Below, in pieces: positions 1 to 14,582 of a stretch of DNA of 64,000 nt. Within the stretch, counting starts at the first letter, position 1. Each line of letters opens with the position of its first letter. Origin of the DNA: Plecoglossus altivelis (taxonomy: Eukaryota > Chordata > Actinopteri > Osmeriformes > Plecoglossidae); assembly GCA_036571765.1 (NCBI GenBank), contig BROE01000010.1, forward strand, positions 12,390,034-12,454,033. Reading direction: 5' to 3'. Both the position numbers and the translations under genes were made by a program. The notes under the pieces are model-generated. The model was given only the letters and a program-made list of their open reading frames with translations. It made no database searches and was not told the DNA's origin.

Positions 1-74
1 GAATTTCTCTCTCATTGCATCACTGCTGTTAGCATTATGAAGCAGCAGAGAAGATGTTGTTTGGTGTTACTGAC

Positions 75-3000
75 CCCGTCCGCAGACACAGCAGGGCCAG
101 GGGGGCCGGGGGGGCCTGGGGGGCCAGGAAGACCCTAGGAGATAAACACAAACACTTTAGTTTAGGAATTGCAATGGCTTGTTTACACTTGATGAGTAGT
201 TGATTTAGTTGTACTTCCTGCTTAGTGCTTGAGACCTGTGGCGACTGTCCGATCACAGTAACTTCACCACATTAACTAACGAGGGGCCTTACTTACTGGG
301 TAACCATATCCTGTACCAGAACTTGAGTCGCCCTTCTCTCCCTTGTCACCATTGAGTCCCGGACGACCCTACGACAGGTACAGCATTACACAGAACCGTC
401 AAAAAGATACGACCTCACTAGTGGCTTGCATGATGGCCAATACGAAGGAAGACATAATGTATGAACATGTACTGTAAGAAGTGTCAACAGAGGACAGTGT
501 TTTTTAAGAATTTAAACAATTCAAATGTACAATCTCAATGTTTTCAAAGGTACAGTTGATATGATTTTAAGTGATTATATAAATGGAAACTTTTTACCGT
601 ACGTTGTTGCCAGATATTTTTATGACTAATGACAAATGGTCTGTATGTAGAAAGTGTAGTTTACTCACTGGTCGACCAGGAATTCCTATTTCTCCCTTGA
701 GTCCATTAGCACCAGGCAAACCCTACAGGAACAAAACCAAAAACGCCTGGTGAGAACTGTCACAATTCCTACCTCCTGCTTGGCCAATCCCATAGAGAAG
801 ACTTTGTAGCTAGAGGTAGCAAATGAATACTGGCTGAACATTCAGTCTTGTTGCTTCAGAGAGAGTTTGAGAGAGTAGTGTGCTTGTAGAAGAAGCAAAT
901 ACAACATTTGAAGATAACATCTCGGTACTTACAGGTGGTCCCACAGGTCCAGGGGGGCCACTCTCTCCCTACACACACACACATACACACACACACACAC
1001 ACACACAAATAGTCATCAAGCACAGTATAAGAACTTGTCTTTGCCTTACAGAAAACACGTGTTGTGGTTCTCACCCGTTCTCCTGCGGTTCCCCCAAAAT
1101 AGCGAGGGATCCCATTACTGTCCAGGATCACACCAGGTTCCCCCTTCTGGCCCTGCGGAGGTGAAGTGAAACCGTATCACAGGCTAGACCAGGCTGGCTG
1201 AGGATAACCTAGGCTGGGTAAGGCTAAGATAAGATAAGATATATTGTGTGCAGACATAAACCAAATTACACCAAATGAATTAAACTAAGCTAACCTGAGT
1301 TGGGCTAATTGAAGTAGACTAAATCTGACAAATCTTGGTTTTATGATTCTATTCTGATTATGGTCAAATCCAGCCCCTGCTGTACCTTAGAACCATAGCC
1401 AGGCTGCCCTGAATCCCCCCGGTCTCCCTTGGGTCCCACAGGCCCCTGTTGAGAAACACAGACATGTTATCAGGCATAAAATGAAGGGTATTTGAGCTAT
1501 CCAACTCTGGATGGGGAGAAGTAAATGTTGTGTGTATGAGTGAGAGAGTGTATAAAAAGGAGAGAGATAGATAGATAGAGGAGGGGAGAGAAGGGGGAGC
1601 GAGAGAGAGACAATAACATTATGTGTGCATGATCATGCACTGCAACTGAGGGAACACAACGCTTGGGTCAATGTTGGTTCAAATGTGCTGACACTCACTG
1701 GGAAACCTGCTCTTCCAGGGACACCACCTCCAGCCTGAAAGCAATAACAGGTGTCACAGTGCATTGTCATTTATCACCATGGAGCACCATAGAGGGGAAA
1801 ACCATCCGAAAGCATGAATAAGAGCTGAATGGATTCTTACCTGCTGTCCTCCACTGGAATATACTCCATCGTGCTTCAGAGGGACCAAAAAACAGGTGAG
1901 CAGGTGTGTGTGTGTGTATATATATGTGCATACATAGCTATACTCACATTGTCTGAGGTTCTGTAAATGATCTCTCCTGGGGGGCCGGGGGGGCCAGGGG
2001 GCCCGGGAGGTCCTCCCTCACGCCCAGGCAGACCCTACAATGCCAAATGCACAGAGCAGGACACATCCCTCATTCTACCAGAGCCCTCTCAAAGTATCTG
2101 TAAGATGAGTATCTATCCTCATGAACAGCCCCATTTGTCCAAGTGGACAATCACAAATTCTCTATTGCCAAGAAGATGTCTTGAAATAGTCTTAATCCAA
2201 AAAAACAAAACAGGTTTCACGTTTATAGAATTGGTGCTCAGCAAATATGAACTTACCACATCCCCTTTCACTCCTCTTTCTCCCTTTTCGCCCTGTTAGA
2301 GAGGAGAACAGCTCATGAAAAACACAGCCTTCCATGCTAATCTCTAGTAAATATAAATATATATTTATATATTTATATATATATATATATATATATAGTA
2401 AATATAAATGACTCCTACCCATTTTCCTGGGAATCCATCTAATCCAGGAGTCCCATCCCGGCCTCTTGGTCCTTCGCTTCCCTTCTCCCCTGAAATCCCT
2501 GGGAAACCGGGTCTGCCCTGGAGAGGAAGGGGACGAGACAGGATCAGTAACAGCAAAGTGATCGAAGATGCGACCATAAAGCGCATTCAATGAGTTCAGT
2601 GGGTTCTTACCGGCAGACCAGCTACACCGGGCGGACCCTGAAACACAAGCAGTTGTTTCGTGACTGGATCCGAGTGTGTGTGCGTGTGTGTTTGCTGTCT
2701 GTGTGACACTAGAGATATACCTGGGGGCCTGGTAGTCCGATCACTCCTTGAACACCACTAGTCACACTGGAACCGTCCGTGTCGTGCTGCGGAAAAAAGG
2801 TATACACATGGACATTGTGTTCTGGTCAATATGTAACCTGGAGACAGCATTATTCATTTACCTATCTATCCATCCATTCATCCATCCATCCATTCATCCA
2901 TGTAGATTACTGATAATCCTTACACTGCCCACCCGGTAGGGTGGTCCAGGGGGTCCCGGGGGCCCTGGAGGTCCAACAGGCCCCATAGGTCCAGGTAGCC

Positions 3001-4225
3001 CAGCCCGGCCCCCCACACCTGGGGTACCTTCCACACCAGAACTGCCCTGAGAACCCTGGAGATCCAGACACAGAGGATCAGAGACACTGAGGTAGCAGAG
3101 AAAGGGTGATAGTTTGTTAGCATCTATGCATCCATAGGGATGAATGTATTGCTTTATTCCACTGTTTAAACCAACTGGCTCTGAGTCATTGTGAATCCTG
3201 TTAGGGATTTTATGGAACATTTGCGTATCAGAGAGGTGTAGAGAGTCAGTTTCCTGTATTAGCCTTGAGTGAGCTAAACCTTTAGCACAGAACAGAATGG
3301 AGGAGAGAGAGAAGGGGTTGCATGCCTACAGTTATGTTGTTAGGAACATAGTTTAGGAATCTTGTATTGACGTGGTATTCCTGTTTCAGAAAGGTCAGCC
3401 CAGGATTGGATGAGTGGTCTTTTGACTCGTTAGTGTGTCTAATAATTAATCACCCTTGAGAGGCGTTGTAGAGACATTCGGTCTTCTCATTTGACAGGTC
3501 TGGTCAGCCTGACCCGGACAAAGCTGCGTAGACACACATGTACTGGCGGGAGAGGCGTCAGCGGCCTTTCAGTCTCTAAAAAGGGCATTAAATTAAACAC
3601 TTCTAAGGAATTGGACGCGGGAGACGGTTGGACTCTCAAAGAACTTTGGCAGGACCTTATCTTAAACTAAAAAGGATGAGCCTTCTGGAAGGAGAGTTAT
3701 TCCGGGGATGGTGTTGTCAGGATCACACCTGGTGTTTTGTGACCCAGCCAGTAAAATTACGTCAATACACTCTTTATTGATTGAAGACTGCATGGGGGCT
3801 GTTGGGATATTCTGACTGACACTGCGCATGTCTGTTTTGATATCTCCTGAATGTTTGATCAAGACAGCCAATAAAGTAACTTCAGTTTGAAACCATCTTT
3901 GATTCCTTTTGGAACAAAATCCTCTAGGAAAATCTACAACAATCCAAACACATCCTGCAGCTCAGTCAGACAGCAGACACAGACAAGACTCAGATGCACA
4001 GAAACACCGTTAGAAACACAGTCAGACACCCAGCCAGAGTCACAGACAGACGAACAGCCATGCAGGGTATCAGGTCAACATGCAGAGCAGCCATGCAGGG
4101 CCCCAGCAGGGGAGAAGAGAGGAGCCCAGCAGAACCAGTACCTGGTTCTCATCACCGGAGGGTGAGGAGAGGCTAAAGTAAGACCCCAAACTGGAGAAAA
4201 AGTTGCTGGCAGAGTAGGAGCTTTG
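75..4225 (-). CDS. col18a1: col18a1 exons: central collagenous blocks to the window edge
   Basis: Fifteen exons encode short Gly-X-Y blocks separated by non-collagenous breaks. Landmarks in protein order: SSYSASNFFSSLGSYFSLSS (4142-4225), GPPYRVGS + HDTDGSSVTS (2924-3055, 2721-2786), GEIIYRTSDN + HDGVYSSGGQQ (1948-2034, 1841-1873), GEPGVILDSNGIPRYFGG (1075-1152), GEIGIPGRPGRPGLNGDKGE (669-722 into 297-368) and GPAVSADG (75-134). These run parallel to human segments such as VVYVSEQDGS, GEPGSIFSPDGG and GEIGFPGRPGRPGMNG, which supports collagen XVIII over other collagens. For 2924-3055 a second acceptor nine bases in (start 3046) is equally possible. The last exon uses a non-consensus GTCAGT donor. 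The gene continues leftwards out of the window. Confidence 0.88.
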
Positions 4226-6199
4226 CTAAAACAAAATCAGCATCAGAGAAACAGTGTAACATATGAGCGACAGGAGCAACACATACTACATCTGCCTGCT
4301 AAGAAAACTGTCACCAGATCTGCTCTGTAGAAACACATTCAGTAGATCTGCTCTATAGAAAGACATTCAGCAGATCTGCTCTATAGAAACACATTCAACA
4401 GATTTGCTCTATAGACACACATTCACCAGATCTGCTCTGTAGAAACACATTCAGCAGATCTGTTCTGTAGAAACACATTCAGCAGATCTGCTCTGTAGAA
4501 ACACATTCAGCAGATCTGTTCTGTAGAAACACATTCAGCAGATCTGCTCTATAGAAAGACATTAACCAGATCTGCTCTATCGAAACACAATCACCAGATC
4601 TGCTGGGTATAACCCGTTCCCACAACCTGCTCTATAAAAACACAATTTCTGAATTGTCGTTTCCTCTCCTATGTGTGTTAAGGTTGCATATCACCGTTTA
4701 TCTGAATGCAACGGTTAAGCCCTTTGTGACAAAAGAATGTAAAAAGTATGACTAGCCCACATACAATTTTGATTTGACAATGCCTTACATCTGCTCAATC
4801 GAATAATCACCAGATCAGCAGGATAGAAATACTCTGACTAGATCTGCCGTCGAGTGAACAGCAAAATTCGGCTTTGGATCAATCCCAAATCTCACCTTTG
4901 CTCCCACCGCTCCAGGTAGGCCTATCCCTCCAGACTCGCCCTATGGTTGTAGGAGATGGGGTTAATGGAAGAAACATAGATCATATTTGCTGAAATAGAT
5001 CAAAACCATATAGAGAGACAGTCAGGCAGTAAAACAGCACACTGCGACACACCTTCTCTCCACTTGGTCCAGGAGGACCTGGTCTACCAGGTGGCCCCGG
5101 GGAACCCTGAAACAGAATCCATCAATAAGCAATAAATACTTACACCTCAAAAAATCTAAATCTTACCAAGAGTACATGTAAAATCTCAAGGAAAATCTTC
5201 TTAAAGTAACACACAATAACATAACAAGGAACATTTCACAGATAAAGGTGGTTGTTTTTAGACACTGCGTCTTGTCAATAGTCTTGAAGACTCTTGAAAA
5301 CACCAAAGTTGTATTACATTTCATTTAAGATGTCTCCATAAAAGAATAAAACATCTGAAAATGTTCATTTTCATTTTTCCCATTGGTAGATGTATCCACA
5401 AGCAAATACATATTTATACTGGTCATTTAAAAAAATCTTATCTTTAAAACTATATTTTCCCAGTGTACTATGCATCAATCTGGTGTACTATGCGGGTGTG
5501 ATATTTAAACAGTTCCTAAAATCTTTATTTATAAATACATATTAACACGTGGTGGGATGTCAGCTTAAGCATACGGAAAGACAAGGAAAGACCAACGATT
5601 TAAAATGGAAAGGAAGTTCTTACTGGTCGCCCTGGGATCCCATCCTGTCCCGGTGGACCGGGGGGGCCAAAGACAACCTGTTCGTTGGGTCCCGGGGTAG
5701 CTGTGCTTGAGCACGGTCCGCCTGGGGGGCCAGGGGGGCCAGGAAGACCAGGAGGACCCTGGATACACAGCTTAGGTCAAACCTTCTTTTTAAATGTGCA
5801 ATTGAATGTAATGCTTCAAAGCTAAGGTTAGATGACAGTTTGGACATACCCTAAACCTATCCAAATCAGGAAACCCAGAACCTTCCATGTCCACAAATGT
5901 CTGTGGGGAAGATAAAAAGATAAAAAGGTAAAAAATGTGTTGAAAATATATGTTGAAATCAAATCTGTCAGGCATACAATGTTGGACAGGAAATTGTGAA
6001 GGTACAGTACGTGGAAATTGATAGTTGTTTTGATCAGTTGTTAGAATGTTCACAATATGACCGCAGTTGACTGTTTGACTCACAGCGTGTTCTCCTGTGG
6101 CAGGTCCTGGGGGGCCAGGTGGACCGGGAGGCCCTCGGAGGCCTGGGTGACCCTCCCCACGATCTCCCTGACAGACACACAGGGTCACCAGAAGACACA

Positions 6200-6246
<47 letters not shown>

Positions 6247-9200
6247 TTATCCAAAAGGTTTGTGAGCAGCGCTGCCGACTTGCACAAATTTGATTGGTTC
6301 CACAGAGTGTGTTAAACCAATCAAATACATGTATCTCACGGCTAATGCCTGAGAGTTGGCAGCTCTGCTTGTGAGGGGGACCCAGTAAATTAAATCCAGA
6401 AACCTGTGTGTTCATCCATCTATTCACCCTGCTTTACCTTGGGCCCTTTGATTCCAGGGATTCCTGGTGTTCCTGGGAAACCTCTTGGTCCAGCTGGGCC
6501 CTGGGAGAAGGAGGAGGAAATGGACAGGGAGGAAGAGGAGCGGGCAGGGGGTTGGGGCAGGGGTTGTGAAATGGTGAAAAATATAGCTTAACGTGAGACA
6601 TGTTGCACAAATGACCACCACTACAGTGACTCACTTCGAAATTAGTGAGTTTTGTGAAATAATACTCACTGTTTTCCCATCTTCTCCTGGGTCACCCTAG
6701 AGAACAAGATGCATGGAGGTGTTCATATATAAGAAACACAAAAAGACCGCTTCTCTTTTTGGAACAAATAAAAAATGGCTACCGACTATTTCTCCCTCCT
6801 ATTTCTTCCTCCATAGAACACGGCAACAGTTACAACTCTAGCCCAAAACTAAGATGGCTACTCACTGCTTCTCCCTCTGGTCCGGGCGGTCCTTGTGGTC
6901 CTTCCACTCCTGGCGGTCCCATCGGCCCCTGAGGCCCGGATATCGGCTGAACCACTGACCCATCCCCCAGCCTCACTACCTGGGCGGCTGGGCCCGGGGG
7001 CCCAGGGGGGCCGGGGGGACCTGGAGAGCCGCGATCGCCCTTGTTTCCAGGATATCCAAACCCTGAGGTTCCCTGAGGGGGTGGACACATATTGGTCATT
7101 GATCAAATCAAATCAAATTGATTTGTATTGCCCTTCTTACAGTCACAGTGGGCTCAGATATGCCCATAGAGCTGCCCCTCAATATTCAAACTAATAACAG
7201 TATTTTATACAGCAAACAATTGGTTTACATGGAACTGCTCTGTTGATTTCATTGAAAGGATATGCACAGCAAATACTTGGCAATGTTAGCAAATGGTATT
7301 GCAACATATGGCTCTTAACAAAGTGAGCTGTTACACATTAACATCAACCGTAATGCATGTACAGTGAATCAAACCAACCTTAATGCCTTTATCTCCCTGT
7401 TAGAAAAATGAGAAAAAGACACGTGAAAATCAGGAGGGCATAGCAAGACAGAAATGATTTTCAGTTGCAGAGACGAACACCAGACATACACAGTCTGGCA
7501 GCATGTCTTTGTGGAGACCCCTACCTTCTCTCCTCGTCCTCCTCCTCCTTCTCCTGAGGAGCCCGATCCAGAGTTGAACTGTGCCCCCGAGTCGCCCTTC
7601 GGCCCTGGGGAGCCCTGGTCCCCCTTCGCTCCTCTGTCCCCCTTCTCCCCCTTCCCACCAGAGGGGCCTTTGTGGACACACAGAGGAAGCCCATGGAGAT
7701 GTCTGCTATATCTCCCTTATCCTCATCATCCTTTTTATTATTGTCATAAATCAGCATCGTTAACACCAGCAGCAGCATTACCACCATTGCTACCACCCTT
7801 AACTTCATCATTTCGTGAGGAGCACACCAAGCCATCTTCTAAAATCCAAACCATTGTTCTCTTTAACAATGTACCTTGTCCTGCCCGCAATCCATTTCTG
7901 ATACCCAGAAGACAAGACCAGACCCCAGAGCCACGACACAAGGCATGCACAGAGCTTAGTATGAGGAGAGACATATAGTGAGAAATGGAAATCCATGACT
8001 ACGTCTAAGACTTGATAGGATTGCAGACTTATTATATAGAGGGGAGCAGGCCTTTTTATCAGCACATCCTATCAGGTGTAGGATGGCTCATAGTCACCGG
8101 GACTAGTAAAGCAATGAACACATATTTGAAGGGCTACTGGTCTGGTTCAGGCTGCTCCGACTGGTCACCCACCTTGGGGACCTGGGGATGGGGTTCTGGA
8201 TACTACTGAATGCTGACGGTTCCTGCCAGCTGATGTCAACAATAACAAGAACAACAAACATAAGTATCTATAGTCTGTAGTGCTGTGTACACTTAACATA
8301 ATGAAACAAAAACTAAGAAATCATTAGGTATCTGTCAGGATCTGCCTTATCACTGAAAAGTTCAACTTCATTGCCTGGCAAAGAAAATGGCATTATACTG
8401 TATTGTCCACAAGGGGGAGATAGTATTACGCAGAGGAAAGAAAAGAGGAACAGAGAGAATCTTTCAAGTGTAGACTTGTAGGTTTATGAGCGTATACCTG
8501 TTTGACAGATTGTTTCAACAAGCATTTGTGTTGGCTTTGGAAACAAGGTGTACTTAACAACCTTCTGTACAAGTTGGTTCTATCAATGTCATCATCAAAA
8601 CTTCCACACACAGGCAAACAGACTCATAAAACAAATGCAGTCATAATATGTGCCATTAGAACCAGTACATATGCACCCACCTGTCTCTGTGACCTTGGCT
8701 CCCTTTGATGATGTCAGAGGGGGCTCTGGGACAGGCTTGGGGGACAAGGAAGTGCTCTGTCAGCGTAGATACACAAGGTTTATTAAACTTTTTGACTATT
8801 CCATTGCAATTTGGTGTGGTTGAGGTAAATCGGGATCTTTGACAGTGACCCAACGAAAAGATACTTCAACAGCTATATATTCATCCATCATTTGTATTCA
8901 TATCCTTCATATGATCAATGTTCATATAATGCAAAAAAGAGATACCTTTGTTTGGTCAGTCTTCGATCCATCTCCTGCCCCACTACCATAGTCTCCAGAG
9001 GCCTGGGAGATAGATGTTTATTTATTTAGACAAATATCTGAATCATGAGAGCTGTATCCATCCTATTCATGAGGTACACAAGCAGCTGAACGACGTGTAA
9101 ACAACCAGTAAACAATATGTAAACACTCACAGCATCGTAATCGTCATCGTCTTCACAGAGTCTTTCAGCTGCTGAAGGGTTCCCCACAACTTTCAGGTCA

Positions 9201-12200
9201 GCTATCGCTCCCTATAAGGTGGACACATGCAAAAACACACACATGCAAAAACACACATATACTGTCTTTAATGCAGAGATTTTTTTTTACAGATGTGCAC
9301 TCAAACACTCAATTGAAACATTGTGAAAAACAACTGTGTATAATATGTGGATTTAATAATGCCCAAACCTGGAATTTCAACTGTATTGAGATCGTGTACC
9401 CCCCCCCCCCCACGCACACACACAGCAACACCCTCCTTCTTCAGAAGATGGAAAGAATAACAAAAAGAACAGGAAGACGATACTCCATCATATTGTCTAG
9501 AACAGCAACATCTGTGGCTGCCTCTCTCTCTTTCAGACTGGTTCTGGAGCAGGTCTGGAAAAGGTTCTGCTACAGTCAGACTGCTGGTACTAAGGGGAGA
9601 CGAAGGGTAGACTGTCTGAAGTATTGACTATTTTACCATGTGATCTCATGGGGAAAGTGGTGTCAAATGGTGTCAAAGACTGAATCCTGAGGTGTGATAC
9701 GTGACAATGAATTAAATAATAAAACACATTCATTTGAAGCTGCATTCCTGCATTAATCCTCAATTAACAAACACACATGCACACAACAGTAGGCTGAGGT
9801 CAAATTCCATGTGACCACCACACGTGGTCGGATGGGTCACTGATTTGCTGGAAGGTCAGAGTTTAAAAGTCAGGTTAATAGATTTGCGGAGGGGAGGGTC
9901 GTCAATGAACTCTGGTGGCAGTGACCCGACACATACCTTGCTGAAGCCCCTAAGGGGACCGTTAAACAAGATTGAACTCTACCTGGAACTTGTCAGGGTC
10001 AGCCCCACCGGCCTGGCCCACAAAGACGCCTGCACTCCTGTCCAACTCCATGTCATCAGGCGAGCGCTCAAACTTCACCACCTGGGGTGTGGCGTCGCAA
10101 CCCACATAGAAGGACACCTGTCAGGTAAACACATGCAAGGATTAATACCCACAGTACATGATTAAAATCCCACTGTTGGTCCTGATTCCTGGCCTGACAC
10201 TCTTGACTTGTCTCCCTCTCCTGTTGGCAATCTTTCTGCATAAACTGTCAAAAAGCCCCAGGGACCTTATTCTTGGCGTTACGCAAATGCTGTCTCCAGC
10301 TTTTGAGTAGCCAGTAGCCTAACTACTGTCCATCTTTTCAGATCAGATTAGGAAATAGAGAGAAGTATTTACTTGGTTGTCAGTGACAGCCAGTGAGAAC
10401 CGGGTCCAAGTGCCCACCAGCGGGGGCAAGTCAAAGCTGGCAGCCTGGTAGGAGGCGTCAGAGTCTGGCTCGGTGTAGAAGAACAGCAGCCTCTGTCTGC
10501 CCCTCTCCGCGGGGCTCAGCTTCACGCCCACATACATGAACTTCTGGAAGGGGTCTGTGATGGAGAACAACACTGCGGGCTTGGCAGAGTCCGGTTTCAC
10601 GTGGAAGATCAGCGAGAAGCGGCGGTAGAAGGGGTTGGAGAAGTGGGTCAAGGCGGGTTGTCCCACCGCCGCGTTGCGGCCGAACACGTACGCTGGGGCG
10701 CCACCTGGCCCATAGATCCTCCTGATCTCATCGGGGGGTGGATCACCGATCAGTTGTAGCAGCGAAACACCACTGTCCTCTGCAAGGGAGAAAAGACCAG
10801 GCGTCAGGACTCGAGTGGAGGAAGCACTTGGTTCGTGAAAACTGAGTATCACAACAACAAAACCTCATGTTTGACTTTATGGGAAAGGACAATCACAACA
10901 TTCAAAACATTTAATAAGATGATATACTGATTTGTATATGACCAATGGTTTACATGGAACAATTTGTGGAGGAGGAGTTGGGGAAGGGTTAGCATTTCAA
11001 TGATGCCCAATGTTTTGGAGGGATATCCAACAAGCTCATGTAGCTGCTAGGGATATCCACATACTTTTACCATATTGTGTATACTGATCTGTTGACACAG
11101 AGATGTGTCATAAAGCAAGCCAATAGTTAACTATAGTGATTTATTTCAAACTTTGTCAGCAGTTTTTGGACGTTTGGTCAACTCAGAATGCAGGGATCAG
11201 TCACGTAGGGCATAGAGAAGCAAGGTCAAAGGTCAGAGTCTAATTGCAGCAAATTAGACATCCCTGCCAGTGGGTTAGTTTCTCAGCCAAGACCACCTGG
11301 CCTAACCATAGTCCTACCCTAGCATAAAGTTAACCTTTAATGCTACGCATCTATAGACAGTTATCTTGAAAAAACAGTTCTGACTGGAAGGGGCACTTGG
11401 TCAATGAGTAACTAGAAATAACCACCAGACTAGGATTTAAGTATTTCTACGATTCACACGTGTCGCAGAATAACGTTCTAGGTGCTCCCTGCATTTTGGT
11501 ACTCGAGTAACTCCATATCAACTTCATCTCCATCTCCAGAATAACTTTAATTGTCCAGACAACTATATCTCCACACAACATCTGTCTCTCCTGACTAATC
11601 CCATATATCCCTATTTTTCCACATCTCCAGACAATGTCTGTCTCTCCAGACTAATCCCATGTCTCCAGATTGTATCCACATCTCCAGACATTGTCTACAT
11701 CTCCAGACTACCTCCATATCTCCAGTGTATATCCATATCACCAGACAATGTCTACATCTCCAGACTAACTCCCTATCTTCAGACTAACTCCACATCTTCA
11801 GACTAACTCCACATCTCCAGACAATATCTACATCTCGTGTCTTCTGCTGGAAGTTTCCATCCCCTCTGAGGCCTGGCCTGCCTCTAATTACCACTGCACG
11901 AAAACAATGCAGAGAGTCCCGGTTCCCATACACTAAAATAGCCGGGAGGGAAACATGCAAGAGCTGCAAGAGTCCCATAATAATGTTCACATGAAATGAC
12001 ACCTCCAGGGAACCCAATGCTTCTCCATAGACAGAACAGGACAGTATCCTGTCCAGGGACAGATGAAACAAGGCCGGATTCTCTCCTGGGTCAGTTGTCT
12101 CATTAGATTGATCAGGAATCCTTTATTATTTGTTCCATTGCACAGTGGGGTGATGTGTGTGTTTGTGAGAAAGAGAGAGATTTTGATTGGGCAGTCAAAG

Positions 12201-14548
12201 CTAATAGCTACCCTCCAGTACACCACCCTGGACGTTAGAAAACAATCACATTGTTGCAGGATCTCAGGACGCCAAAAGAAACTATTTCCTTGCACTCCAG
12301 CTACAGAGAGAGAACTAGTCTGGGCCTTTCTGACGTTTAGGATATGAGCCCCAGGCTACGGAAGTTAACACTTAACTGGACAACATGAGCTGGCACAAGA
12401 GGGACTTGACAGGATAATCCAAAACATATGTCTTTACACACCAACACCAGACTCTAACTACAAACACATACGCATAAACATATGCATACTGTGCACACAC
12501 TCACAGACATTCACAAGGCCTTATTACGTTGTTTTTTCTGAAACTGTATGTCAACTAAAGCTTAGCCAAAGATCCTCAGGGATTTCAGACAATTAGAAAG
12601 GTTGAGTGGGAATCTGGCTCTCATGTTAATGCACCTGCTATCGGTTAATCTGAAAGCACAGACACAGCAGAGAGTTGTAGAAAAGGATAACTTGCAATGA
12701 AATTATACTTTTACAAATTTGAATGAACAAAGCCAAAATAATTCATGATTGAATAAATAAATAAATAAAACGTCAGTTTAAGTGAATCTGCTTGCGTGCC
12801 CATGTATGTGCACATAGGTGTAACTGACTGTTCTGCCAGAGACTGGTGAGAGTGTGTGCGTGCATGTGTATGTGTGCGTTTGTGTGTGTTAATGTGTGTG
12901 TCCATGGGAATGGGGAACCACATTGGAATTCAGTGAGTTGCTCCAAATCTAAGTCCCTAATGCCTGTTCTCAGCCAACAGGGCTTGCCAGTTGAAACATC
13001 GTGATTGGCTAGGGACACAAGCTAATGACCACTCGCAGACTGTAACCAATCACAGCTGTTCAGGAGGAGCTTTGCATGCAGAGATTACAGATGTGATGGA
13101 GGCATTCCAGACAAAATGGATGTTGCAATGCTTTAACGTGCTGCTTATGCAAAAAATGATGATTCGCCAGTAGTAGTTTAGTAGATTGATCTGAAAATCT
13201 TCTGAACTGAAATTGTTAAAAGTACACACCCATCCAGTATCAAGCACCAAGAGTAAACCACCTGTTTCCAATGTTAAAAAGTAAACGGGTTTGACTGTGG
13301 AAACCCCCAGCTGTGATCCCCATGGAAGAGCACTTAGTGGGTTGAGCGCTTCTGGATAATGAGTGTCTCTGTGTGTGTATGTCTGTGTGTGTGTGTGAAC
13401 TGGGCCAGAACTCCAGTCCATCAGTGAACACCGCAGACGTAAAGCAGCTGTCACAAACAGCTCCCTTTGTTCTTAGTTCAGCCCTTAATCCATGTTTGGC
13501 ATCTTGAGTCCATGGGCAATTAAATATGACAGAGGGATCATAGAGAACACACAGCAAGCCTCTCCTATGTCATCTGCCCATTTCGACCTGGTTGGGATCT
13601 GGGTAGAACCCAATAGTGCATTCCAATGAGACAGCTCTGGTCAAAGATTTGAAGATGCCCTCTGTCAACACAACGTTTCTAACCATGTTAACGGGAACAC
13701 ATTCACAAAAGATTGACATGATCGCCCAACCATTTCAAATGTCAACACTTCTCCAACACTATATTGACACGGTCTGTGCTTTAGTTACTTAGTCTGACCT
13801 GCAGTTCGCTTTGATTGAGTTGAGTGCCAGAATTACATTTGTGCAGCTAAAACCTATTTCTGAAGTAGAGCTGCTACCCCAAGGCACAGAACACACACAG
13901 TACTGCATATGAGGGAGAGTTGGTTTGGAAGAGCTTGCCCATACTTGGACATTGGGGGGAATTTTAACTGCATTGCCATGTGATGTGTTAGCACTGCAAA
14001 ACACTACACTCCAAAGGGCACCAAAATGGCTCTCTGCCTGTAACACCATTCTTGCACTGTTACATTAAATTGAGTTCATTCAGAAGTTGCTTCTGTCAAG
14101 GCAACTTACAAATACTGCATAAATAAACACACCAGATGATCAGAAATGCATAGCTTTTTGGTTTCAGTGATGGAACGGACTGCGTTTCCTGGCCACATCC
14201 CAAAGGGGCTATCTCAGCTACAAGGCAAGGTAAGGCGAGACAATAAACAATATTACAATACTACATGACATTTAAGTAACGTAAATACAGTGCAACAATA
14301 TGTCAATACTGGTAGGAAGCAAATCGATCAGTTGCGCTTGTGGGTGACACCATGTGATCTATGATTCTGCTACAGACAGTTAGACAGCTGTGGAACTGCT
14401 GTGTGCGATGCTAAGAAGCTTCACTCACACCAAGAATTCCTTGACTCCCACCCAATGAAGAACCCAGATGAACCGTCTCTGGTGCATCACGGTTAACTCC
14501 TCTTCCACACAATGCTCCCTCTCACTTCACTGTTCTCCCCATCTGTGT

Positions 14549-14582
<34 letters not shown>

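Noticed and set aside
2924..3055. A fibrillar collagen or collagen XV identity for the left gene
   Set aside because: Frequent interruptions exclude fibrillar collagens, and the frizzled-like exon plus GEIGIPGRPGRPGLNG-type blocks point to collagen XVIII rather than XV.
7454..7978. A 174-codon plus-strand frame across a collagen exon
   Set aside because: It is the antisense of the col18a1 Gly-X-Y exon 7525-7667; the Pro-rich translation is a shadow.
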